Notes under the pieces: generated by a model
Databases searched by the model: none
Told to the model about the DNA's origin: nothing
Seen by the model: only the letters and a program-made list of their open reading frames with translations
Origin: an uncultured Gallionellaceae bacterium
Lineage (GTDB): Bacteria > Pseudomonadota > Gammaproteobacteria > Burkholderiales > Sulfuricellaceae
Assembly: GCA_937873435.1 (NCBI GenBank)
Contig: CALMWM010000553.1
Location: 1-8,159 of the forward strand
Direction: 5' to 3'
DNA: 8,159 bases
Made by a program: the position numbers and the translations under genes
In this document: piece after piece, positions 1-5,905 of the stretch
Numbering within the stretch: position 1 is the stretch's first letter
Layout: the number at the start of each line of letters is the position of its first letter

Positions 1-430
1 GCACCAGGTAAGGACCGTCGCCAACGCCCCAATACCCCAACGTTTGACCGAAATCTTCGTTGTGTTTTTCCAGCCCCAGCTTGCTGGAGACATCGAACAA
101 CCCGCCTATCCCCAGCGTGGTGTTCCAGACGACACGGTGAAAGTCGGTGACTGCCTGCGTCAGTTTGAATTGCAGCAGGTCGTTGAGCAGCACCAGCACA
201 TCGTCGAGGTTGGCGAAGAAGTTGGCGACGCCGGTGCGCACCGGTTGCGGCAGGATGTCCTTGTAGCCCTGCGCCACAGGCTTGATCACCGCATCGTCCA
301 CAGCCTCGTTGAACCGGTAGACCCCGCGATTGAAAGGCTCCAGCGGATCGCGCCGGTCGCCGTTGGTGGCACAACCGCCGAGCAATGCCAAGCCGGCGAG
401 CAGCAGGAAGAAATTTCGAAAAACGTTCAT
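1..430 (-). CDS. mlaA: MlaA (VacJ) outer-membrane phospholipid-removal lipoprotein, N-terminal 143 residues; 3' end outside window
   Basis: MlaA sits in the outer membrane with porins and passes mislocalised outer-leaflet phospholipids to periplasmic MlaC for return to the inner membrane by MlaFEDB. Translated from the ATG at 430, the protein opens with a lipoprotein signal peptide: MNVFRN, a hydrophobic stretch at residues 7-17, then a lipobox LGGC with the lipidated Cys at residue 20. The family hallmark DPLEPFNR follows at 28-35, then YRFNEAVDDAVIKPVA, LPQPVRTGVANFFANLDD, VVWNTTLGIGGLFDV and DFGQTLGYWGVGDGPYLV near the window edge. These match the start of VacJ/MlaA proteins in order. AAGG lies seven bases before the ATG and supports this start. 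It is the last visible gene of the leftward pepA-holC-orf-valS set, 43 bp after valS, and not beside other mla genes in this window. The call is secure; the missing C-terminus prevents judging completeness. Confidence 0.93.
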   Translation of the reverse strand, partial: MNVFRNFFLLLAGLALLGGCATNGDRRDPLEPFNRGVYRFNEAVDDAVIKPVAQGYKDILPQPVRTGVANFFANLDDVLVLLNDLLQFKLTQAVTDFHRVVWNTTLGIGGLFDVSSKLGLEKHNEDFGQTLGYWGVGDGPYLV

Positions 431-463
431 ACCCATACCTTACTTTTTTTATTGGTCATTGCC

Positions 464-491
464 AGTATAGCGCTTATTTCAGCTTATCCAA
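464..491 (-). promoter_or_regulatory. weak candidate internal promoter for mlaA
   Basis: On the minus strand, TATACT (464-469, five of six matches to the sigma70 -10) lies 16 bases after TTGGAT (486-491, only TTG matching the -35). The -35 half overlaps the last codons of valS. A transcript would start near 457 and give mlaA a leader of about 27 bases. The -35 is poor and the short valS-mlaA gap also allows simple read-through, so this is only a candidate. Confidence 0.22.
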
Positions 492-3278
492 TTGCGTCCT
501 GAGTTTCCCCAGTGTGTCGCCGAAGTTCGCCAGACGTTCCTGTTCCTGCGCCACTACCGCAGCGGGCGCGCGCGCGACGAAGCTCTCGTTGGCGAGCTTG
601 GCCTGCGCCTTGGCGATTTCGCCTTCGAGGCGGGCGATTTCCTTGGACAGGCGCGCCTGTTCGGCTTCCTTGTCCACTTCGATCTTGAGCATCAGGCGGA
701 AATTGCCGACCACCGCCACCGGCGCATCGGCTTGCGGCAGTTCGCCTTCTACCACGGTCACTTCGGAAATCCGCGCCAGCGCCTGGATGTAGGGGACGTA
801 GGCGGCAATCTCGCCGAGTGCGATCAGCGGCACTTTCTGCGCCGGCGACAGGCTCATCTCGCCGCGCAGGTTGCGGCAGGCGTGGACGATGTCCTTGAGG
901 GTGCTGATGCGCGCGTAGGCGGCGTTGTCGATCTTGGCCTCGTTGGGGCGTGGGAAAGGCGCCAGCATGATAGAGGCGACGTTGCCGCCCTGGGTGCAGT
1001 GGGCCGCGCCGGTAAGCGGGGCGACCTTCTGCCACAGTTCCTCGGTGATGAAGGGGATCAGCGGATGCGCCAGGCGCAGGGTGGCGCCCAGCACGCGCGC
1101 CAAGGTGCGGCGGGTGGCCCGATGGCGCGCCTCCAATAAGGCCCCCTCTCCCGCAGGCGGGAGAGGGTTGGGGTGAGGGAGTAATTGCACTTTGGCGAGT
1201 TCGACGTACCAGTCGCAATACTCGTCCCACACGAATTCGTAGACCGCGCGCGCCGCCATGTCGAAACGGTAGTGGTCGAAGCCTTCGATGGCATCCTTTT
1301 CCGCCTGCTGCAAACGGGTGACGATCCACTTGTCGGCGTCGGAATACTCGAATGCGGCGCTGTCGTCCTGGCCGCAATCCTGGCCTTCGAGGTTCATCAG
1401 TACGTAGCGGGTGGCGTTCCACAGCTTGTTGCAGAAATTGCGGTAGCCTTCGCAGCGTTTGAAGTCGAACTTGATGTCGCGCCCGTGCGAGGCCAGGCTG
1501 GCGAAGGTGAAACGGATCGCATCGGTGCCGAAGGAAGGAATCCCCTCGGGAAAGTCCTTGCGCGTAAGCTTGCCGATGGATTCGGCCTGCTTGGGGTTCA
1601 TCAGGTTGCTGGTGCGCTTGGTCACCAGTTCTTCCAGCGTGATGCCGTCGATCAAGTCTATCGGGTCGATCACGTTGCCCTTGGATTTCGACATCTTGTT
1701 GCCGTGCTGATCGCGCACCAGGCCGTGAACGTAAACCTCTTTGAAAGGGACTTTGTCGGTGAAGTGCAGCGACATCATGATCATCCGGGCGACCCAGAAG
1801 AAGATGATGTCGAAGCCGGTGACCAGCACCGAGCCGGGCAGGAAGGTCGCCAACTCCGGCGTCTGGTTCGGCCAGCCGAGGGTCGAGAACGGCCACAGCG
1901 CGGAGGAGAACCAGGTGTCGAGCACGTCCTCGTCCTGGGTCAGCGTCTTGCCGGCACCGGCTTGAGCCTGGGCTTCTTCCAGGCTGTGGGCGACATAGAC
2001 GTTGCCGTCCTCGTCGTACCATGCCGGAATCCGGTGGCCCCACCACAATTGGCGCGAGATGCACCAATCCTGGATGTTCTCCAGCCACTGGTTGTAGACG
2101 TGAGTCCAGTTGTCCGGCACGAACTTGACTTCGCCGTCGGCCACTGACTTCAGCGCGCGCTTGGCGAGGCCGTCCATCGCTACGTACCACTGGTCGGTGA
2201 GCATCGGTTCGATCACCGCATGGGTGCGGTCGCCTCGCGGCACCATCAGCTTGTGCGGCTTGACGGCGACCAGCAGGCCTTGTTCTTCGAGGTCGGCGAC
2301 GATTTTCTTGCGCGCGTCGAAACGATCCATGCCCTGGTATTCCGCCGGGGCGAGGTCGTTGATCTTGGCGTCGAGCGTCAGGACGCTGAGCGGTTCGAGA
2401 TGATGCCGCTGGCCGACCTGGTAGTCGTTGAAATCGTGCGCCGGGGTAATCTTCACGCAACCGGTGCCGAAGGCCGGATCGACGTAATCGTCGGCGATGA
2501 TCGGGATGGTGCGCTCGCATAGCGGCAGGCGCACATGCTTGCCGACCAGGTGCTTGTAGCGCTCGTCGTCGGGATGCACCGCCACCGCCATGTCGCCCAG
2601 CATGGTTTCCGGGCGGGTGGTAGCGACCACCAGCGCATCGGCGCAACCTTCGACCGGGTAGCAGATGTGCCACATCGAGCCGTCTTCTTCCTCGGAAACC
2701 ACTTCCAGATCGGAAACCGCCGTTTGCAGCACCGGGTCCCAGTTGACCAGGCGCTTGCCGCGATAGATCAGCCCTTGTTTATGAAGCGTGACGAAAACTT
2801 CGCTGACCGCTTTGGACAAGCCCTCGTCCATCGTGAAACGCTCGCGCGACCAATCGCAGGAAGCGCCCAGGCGGCGCATCTGGCGGGTGATCGAGGAGCC
2901 GGATTCTTCTTTCCACTCCCAGACTTTTTCCAGGAATTTTTCGCGCCCGAGATCGTGGCGCGACACGCCCTTGGCGTCGAGCTGGCGCTCCACCACGATC
3001 TGGGTGGCGATCCCGGCGTGGTCGGTGCCCGGCTGCCACAGGGTGTTCTCGCCCTTCATGCGGTGGTAGCGGATCAGGGTGTCCATCAGGGTGTCCTGGA
3101 AGGCGTGCCCCATGTGCAGCGTGCCGGTGACGTTGGGCGGCGGCAGCATGATGCAGTAGGCTTCCCTTGCGGCATCGGTGGCGGCCTTGAAGTAGCCGGA
3201 GGATTCCCAGATCGGGTACCAGTGCGCCTCGATGGCGCTGGGTTCGTAACTTTTGGCGAGGCTGTTTGCGGGTTCCAT
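474..3278 (-). CDS. valS: Valyl-tRNA synthetase ValS (934 aa) with a short repeat-derived insertion
   Basis: ValS charges tRNA-Val with valine in the cytosol and hydrolyses mischarged Thr-tRNA-Val. It is a class Ia synthetase. Visible in order: PPPNVTGTLHMGH (47-58, HIGH motif HMGH at 55-58), the CP1 editing region including TTRPETMLGD (220-229) and ITPAHDFNDYQVG (277-289), WCISRQLWWGHRIPAW (405-420), GNKMSKSKGNVIDP (526-539, KMSKS at 528-532), the anticodon-binding helical domain (about 640-790, EYCDWYVELAK at 686-696 and RLAHPLIPFITEELW at 735-749), and a C-terminal coiled coil (about 866-934) typical of ValS. Length is close to the 951 aa of E. coli. The frame is open upstream to 3497, but that would overlap the preceding gene. 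MEPANSLAKSYEP is the usual family start, so the ATG at 3278 is chosen. No clear Shine-Dalgarno precedes it. Residues 700-712 (LPHPNPLPPAGEG) come from a dispersed DNA repeat and have no counterpart in relatives as I recall them. Confidence 0.98.
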   Translation of the reverse strand: MEPANSLAKSYEPSAIEAHWYPIWESSGYFKAATDAAREAYCIMLPPPNVTGTLHMGHAFQDTLMDTLIRYHRMKGENTLWQPGTDHAGIATQIVVERQLDAKGVSRHDLGREKFLEKVWEWKEESGSSITRQMRRLGASCDWSRERFTMDEGLSKAVSEVFVTLHKQGLIYRGKRLVNWDPVLQTAVSDLEVVSEEEDGSMWHICYPVEGCADALVVATTRPETMLGDMAVAVHPDDERYKHLVGKHVRLPLCERTIPIIADDYVDPAFGTGCVKITPAHDFNDYQVGQRHHLEPLSVLTLDAKINDLAPAEYQGMDRFDARKKIVADLEEQGLLVAVKPHKLMVPRGDRTHAVIEPMLTDQWYVAMDGLAKRALKSVADGEVKFVPDNWTHVYNQWLENIQDWCISRQLWWGHRIPAWYDEDGNVYVAHSLEEAQAQAGAGKTLTQDEDVLDTWFSSALWPFSTLGWPNQTPELATFLPGSVLVTGFDIIFFWVARMIMMSLHFTDKVPFKEVYVHGLVRDQHGNKMSKSKGNVIDPIDLIDGITLEELVTKRTSNLMNPKQAESIGKLTRKDFPEGIPSFGTDAIRFTFASLASHGRDIKFDFKRCEGYRNFCNKLWNATRYVLMNLEGQDCGQDDSAAFEYSDADKWIVTRLQQAEKDAIEGFDHYRFDMAARAVYEFVWDEYCDWYVELAKVQLLPHPNPLPPAGEGALLEARHRATRRTLARVLGATLRLAHPLIPFITEELWQKVAPLTGAAHCTQGGNVASIMLAPFPRPNEAKIDNAAYARISTLKDIVHACRNLRGEMSLSPAQKVPLIALGEIAAYVPYIQALARISEVTVVEGELPQADAPVAVVGNFRLMLKIEVDKEAEQARLSKEIARLEGEIAKAQAKLANESFVARAPAAVVAQEQERLANFGDTLGKLRTQLDKLK
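1144..1179. repeat. dispersed palindromic repeat (CCCTCTCCCGC family) inside the valS coding sequence
   Basis: On the plus strand, an 11-base arm CCCTCTCCCGC (1144-1154), a two-base spacer AG and the perfect complementary arm GCGGGAGAGGG (1157-1167) are followed by the tail TTGGGGTGAGGG (1168-1179). This matches a GC-rich hairpin repeat scattered between genes in many proteobacteria. Its translation (PHPNPLP..GEG or LTPTLS..RERG) is a familiar spurious peptide in annotated genomes. Here it is read as valS codons 700-712. The unit is 36 bases, a multiple of three. In the valS sense direction all three frames through it lack stop codons, so it leaves the gene open. Confidence 0.85.
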
Positions 3279-3313
3279 AGTGGTGCGGAATGGGGGAAAT
3301 CGGAAAGCGCAGA

Positions 3314-3793
3314 TTATACCTGTGTTTCGCCGCCGGGTTTTCCCGGCGTGGGGTGGGCGGATTTCTTCAGCTCCTGTTCGAGTTGCTGGTGCACGGTTTC
3401 GCTGATGCGTTGCCTCGCCTGCTCCAGCAATTCGTCGAGAACTTGCCCGAATGCCGCGGAAAGCTGCGGCGCGATGCGGGATTCCAGTTCGCGGCAAAGA
3501 CGCACTTCCAGGTCGCGAGCCAAACCCGGCGGCGTGCCTGTGTAGCCCGTACCGGTGGGGGATGCGGATGGCGAGGAGGTTTCGACCACATCGGTGAGCG
3601 TCGGGATGTCGTCGTCGAAATCCGCGCTGTCCGCTGCCGACATTGCAGGCGGCGTAGGCTCCGGTGCCGGAACCGGAGCTGGCGAGGCAGTTCGCGCAGC
3701 TGAGTGAAATGCCCGGTTCTGATGCTTCTTCAGCAGCGCATCGACCTTTTCCAGCACATCGTCGCCGCTATCCGGTTCCAGTTCGTTTTCCAT
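3314..3793 (-). CDS. uncharacterised 159-aa acidic/helical protein between holC and valS
   Basis: I do not recognise a named family. The ATG at 3793-3791 shares its A with the holC stop (TGATG), an arrangement typical of translational coupling. An in-frame TTG one codon earlier is a less likely start. The protein has three parts. First is an N-terminal acidic amphipathic helix (about 11-25, DDVLEKVDALLKKH). Next is a low-complexity middle rich in Pro, Ala, Ser, Thr and Asp (about 31-90), with APVPAPEPTPPA at 40-51 and a short acidic-hydrophobic motif DDDIPTLTDVV at 60-70. Last is a long predicted helix (about 91-145, heptad-like, with LARDLEVRLCRELESRI and LLEQARQRISETVHQQLEQEL). There is no signal peptide or membrane segment, so it should be cytosolic. 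The architecture suggests a scaffold or partner-binding protein, but that is inference. Codon-level GC bias matches its neighbours, and its place inside a conserved operon argues that it is a real gene. Confidence 0.85.
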   Translation of the reverse strand: MENELEPDSGDDVLEKVDALLKKHQNRAFHSAARTASPAPVPAPEPTPPAMSAADSADFDDDIPTLTDVVETSSPSASPTGTGYTGTPPGLARDLEVRLCRELESRIAPQLSAAFGQVLDELLEQARQRISETVHQQLEQELKKSAHPTPGKPGGETQV

Positions 3794-4218
3794 CAACGCT
3801 TCTTCCCGGTGTCGTGAGTATCCAGCGCATAGCCGCGTTCTCGGTAGAAACGCCAGCGTTCGCGCGCGGCAGCCTTGTCTTCTTCGTCGAGGCCGACGAT
3901 TTCCACCAAGCGCTGGAAACGGCTGAAAAACGGCGGACGTTCAGCGCACAGGTTGAGCAGCACGTCGTCGTGGGTCACATCCTCGCCGCGCTGGTCGATC
4001 ACGATCGGCGTCACCGCCGCCAATTCGTCTTCGGCCAGGCAGTGCGGAATAAAACCCAGTGCCGGGGTCGTCCATAACATCTGGTCGAGTTTCGCGCTGG
4101 CGGCGCTATCCGGTGTATAGATCAGGGTGCGCAGGCCGCGTTCGTAGGCCTTGGCGGCGATCACGCAGGCGATGCGGAACTTGTCCGCGGCGTTGATGTA
4201 GAAGTCGATTTGGGTCAT
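3793..4218 (-). CDS. holC: DNA polymerase III chi subunit HolC (141 aa)
   Basis: Chi is an accessory subunit of the replicative clamp-loader complex. With psi (HolD) it links the polymerase III holoenzyme to the C-terminal tail of single-stranded DNA-binding protein. The sequence begins MTQIDFYINAADK, the usual chi opening, and continues with ACVIAAKAYERGLRTLIYT (18-35), LDQMLWT (44-50), FIPHCLA (56-62), TPIVID (70-75) and the C-terminal RERWRFYRERGY (119-130). These elements occur in the expected order, and the length is close to the 147 aa of E. coli HolC. It lies 28 bp after pepA and before valS, the conserved gene order. No good Shine-Dalgarno is seen at the usual distance from the ATG at 4218; the nearest purine-rich stretch, AAGGCGAG, is at the pepA stop, about 22 bases away. 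The stop codon overlaps the start of the next gene. Confidence 0.96.
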   Translation of the reverse strand: MTQIDFYINAADKFRIACVIAAKAYERGLRTLIYTPDSAASAKLDQMLWTTPALGFIPHCLAEDELAAVTPIVIDQRGEDVTHDDVLLNLCAERPPFFSRFQRLVEIVGLDEEDKAAARERWRFYRERGYALDTHDTGKKR

Positions 4219-4246
4219 CGTAGTTGGCGGGTTGAACTAGCTCGCC

Positions 4247-5743
4247 TTACTTTTTCTCAGCGCTTTTCTTGACCAGGAAATGCACCAGCAACGGCACCGG
4301 GCGTCCGGTCGAGCCTTTTTCCTTGCCGGATTTCCACGCGGTGCCGGCGATGTCGAGGTGCGCCCAGTCGAACTTCTTGGCGAAACGCGAGAGGAAGCAC
4401 GCGGCGGTAATGGTTCCGCCGGCACGTCCGCCGATGTTCGCCATGTCGGCGAAATTGCTCTTCAGCTGTTCCTGGTAATCCTCCCACAGCGGCATCTGCC
4501 AGGCGCGGTCGCTGGCGGCTTCGCCGGCATCCAGCAGCTCGCGCGCCAGGCCGTCGTTGTTGGCGAGCAGCCCGGAGGCGACATGTCCCAGCGCGATCAC
4601 GCAGGCGCCGGTGAGCGTGGCGATATCGACCACCGCCGCCGGATCGAAACGTTCGGCATAGGTCAGCGCATCGCACAGGATCAGGCGCCCTTCGGCATCG
4701 GTGTTGAGGATTTCGATGGTCTGGCCGGACATGCTGGTGACGATGTCGCCCGGCTTGTTGGCGTCGCCGTCGGGGAGATTTTCGCAGGCCGGGATGATGC
4801 CGACCAGGTTCAACGGCAGCTTCAGTTCGGCAACGGCCTGAACCACCCCGAGCACGCTGGCGGCGCCGCACATGTCGTATTTCATCTCGTCCATCTCGGC
4901 CGGCGGTTTCAGCGAAATCCCGCCAGCGTCAAAGGTAATCCCCTTGCCCACCAGAACGACGGGTTTCTGCTTGGCGTCCGCGCCCGAGTATTGCAGCACG
5001 ATCAGCTTGGGCGGCTGGCGGCTGCCGCGCGCCACCGACAACAGCGAACCCATGCCGAGCTTTTCCATATCGGCCTGTTCCAGCACCTCGATCTTCAGCT
5101 TGTGGGCTGCGGCGACCTGCTGCGCTTGCTGCGCCAGGTAAGTCGGCGTGCAGATGTTACCGGGCAGGTTGCCGAGGTTTTTCGCCAGCGTCATCCCGTC
5201 GGCGATGGCCATTCCTTGTTTGACGGCGGCTTCCGCTGCGGCTTGTTCGCCGCGGCGCGCAACGGCCAGGATGAGGTGATTCAGCGAACGTTTGGCTTTT
5301 TCCGGCTTGCTTTTCAGCTGGTCGAAACGGTAAGCGCTTTCGCCGGCGGCTATTACCGCCTGCTCGACTTTCCAGGCGCTATCGCGATTTTTCAGCGGCA
5401 ACTCGGTGAGATAAATCGCGGCTTCGGTCGCGCCGGTAGCGCCGAGCGCCTTGAGAGCGGCACGGCAAGCGCTGCGGTATTCGTTATCGCGGAATTCCTT
5501 TGCTTTGCCCAGCCCGACCAGCAGCACGCGCTCGCTGTGGATGTGCGGCACGCCATGCAGCAGCAACGTTGCGCCGAGCTTGCCGTCCATGTCGCCGCGC
5601 TTCAGGATTTCGCTCAAATAGCCTTTGGCGCTACTATCCAGCTCCTCCGCGGACTTGGATAATTTGCTCGCTTCGAAGATGCCGACCACCACGCACCCGC
5701 TACGCTGTTTTTCCGGGCTGTCGCTTTTTATGCTAAATTTCAC
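4247..5743 (-). CDS. pepA: Leucyl (cytosol) aminopeptidase PepA, M17 family (498 aa), GTG start
   Basis: PepA is a hexameric two-metal aminopeptidase that removes N-terminal residues from peptides in the cytosol. In E. coli it is also a DNA-binding protein acting in Xer recombination and carAB control. The signature NTDAEGRL is at 347-354. By alignment with E. coli PepA, the metal ligands are K267, D272, D290, D349 and E351, and the catalytic pair is K279 and R353. All are present, so the enzyme should be active. The N-terminal macro-like domain covers roughly residues 1-165, with the catalytic domain (VGKGITFDAGGISLKP at 265-280) after it. Length is typical (about 503). The start codon is GTG at 5743-5741, preceded by a strong AAGGAGT Shine-Dalgarno six bases away, which fixes the start. 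It is the first gene of the leftward operon. Whether this homologue also binds DNA cannot be seen from sequence. Confidence 0.97.
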   Translation of the reverse strand: MKFSIKSDSPEKQRSGCVVVGIFEASKLSKSAEELDSSAKGYLSEILKRGDMDGKLGATLLLHGVPHIHSERVLLVGLGKAKEFRDNEYRSACRAALKALGATGATEAAIYLTELPLKNRDSAWKVEQAVIAAGESAYRFDQLKSKPEKAKRSLNHLILAVARRGEQAAAEAAVKQGMAIADGMTLAKNLGNLPGNICTPTYLAQQAQQVAAAHKLKIEVLEQADMEKLGMGSLLSVARGSRQPPKLIVLQYSGADAKQKPVVLVGKGITFDAGGISLKPPAEMDEMKYDMCGAASVLGVVQAVAELKLPLNLVGIIPACENLPDGDANKPGDIVTSMSGQTIEILNTDAEGRLILCDALTYAERFDPAAVVDIATLTGACVIALGHVASGLLANNDGLARELLDAGEAASDRAWQMPLWEDYQEQLKSNFADMANIGGRAGGTITAACFLSRFAKKFDWAHLDIAGTAWKSGKEKGSTGRPVPLLVHFLVKKSAEKK

Positions 5744-5748
5744 AAACT

Positions 5749-5755
5749 ACTCCTT
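5749..5755 (-). promoter_or_regulatory. ribosome binding site deciding the pepA GTG start
   Basis: On the minus strand the sequence is AAGGAGT, then AGTTT and the GTG at 5743. It is the strongest Shine-Dalgarno in the window and supports initiation at GTG; no ATG lies nearby in frame. Confidence 0.85.
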
Positions 5756-5786
5756 GCTGGTTGCTGGGACCAAAACTTGTTCGGAT

Positions 5787-5810
5787 GCGCGATTATTCGC
5801 GATAACGCGC
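5787..5810. promoter_or_regulatory. imperfect dyad overlapping the pepA promoter; possible operator
   Basis: GCGCGATTAT (5787-5796) and ATAACGCGC (5802-5810) are inverted complements except for one extra base, around a centre TCGCG that itself lies in the palindrome TCGCGA (5797-5802). The dyad covers the -10 and most of the spacer of the candidate pepA promoter, where a bound repressor would block polymerase. No regulator is identified; function is inferred from position only. Confidence 0.3.
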
Positions 5811-5821
5811 CTAAAAGTCAA
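5792..5821 (-). promoter_or_regulatory. candidate sigma70 promoter of the pepA-holC-orf-valS operon
   Basis: On the minus strand, TTGACT (5816-5821, five of six matches to the -35) is followed by an 18-base spacer and AATAAT (5792-5797, five of six matches to the -10). Transcription would begin near 5785 and give pepA a leader of about 42 bases carrying its Shine-Dalgarno. It is the best promoter-like pair in the divergent region. An imperfect dyad overlaps the -10 and spacer. Confidence 0.6.
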
Positions 5822-5905
5822 AAAACCAAGGTATTAACTCCGATGCATCCACCATCTCATGCTTTTTATTCGCGCAAATTCGTGAACCACCGCATTTAAT
5901 CGTCA

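Larger units (their letters stand above)
5744..5905. other. 162-bp divergent intergenic region between pepA and lptF
   Basis: This AT-richer stretch holds the pepA Shine-Dalgarno, the candidate pepA promoter and the overlapping dyad. The 9-mer TTATTCGCG occurs twice in the same orientation (5793-5801 and 5866-5874), 73 bases apart. For lptF only weak promoter matches are seen: TTGTTC (5777-5782) 18 bases before GATAAC (5801-5806), and an isolated TTTAAT (5895-5900) just before the start. No small gene or RNA is evident. Confidence 0.7.

Noticed and set aside
431..458. A 10-codon ORF (MTNKKSKVWV) just before mlaA
   Set aside because: It is very short and overlaps the mlaA ribosome site and start; nothing supports translation.
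1144..1167. The valS hairpin as a transcription terminator
   Set aside because: No T-run follows the stem on either strand, and the valS frame continues through it to intact C-terminal domains.
484..2673. A 729-aa open frame on the valS strand, in another frame
   Set aside because: Its translation is Arg/Pro/His-rich with no family motifs and lies wholly inside valS, which has complete synthetase motifs. It is a GC-bias shadow.
3279..3497. A 73-residue N-terminal extension of valS
   Set aside because: It would overlap the upstream gene, is Arg-rich and unlike any synthetase N-terminus; the ATG at 3278 gives the normal family start.
2535..3545. A 336-aa plus-strand open frame across the valS start
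   Set aside because: It is antisense to valS and the preceding gene, has no motif and no plausible ribosome site.
4280..5662. A 460-aa open frame antisense to pepA
   Set aside because: It has no recognisable motif and shadow-like composition (rich in Gly, Arg, Gln, His), and pepA on the other strand has all catalytic residues.
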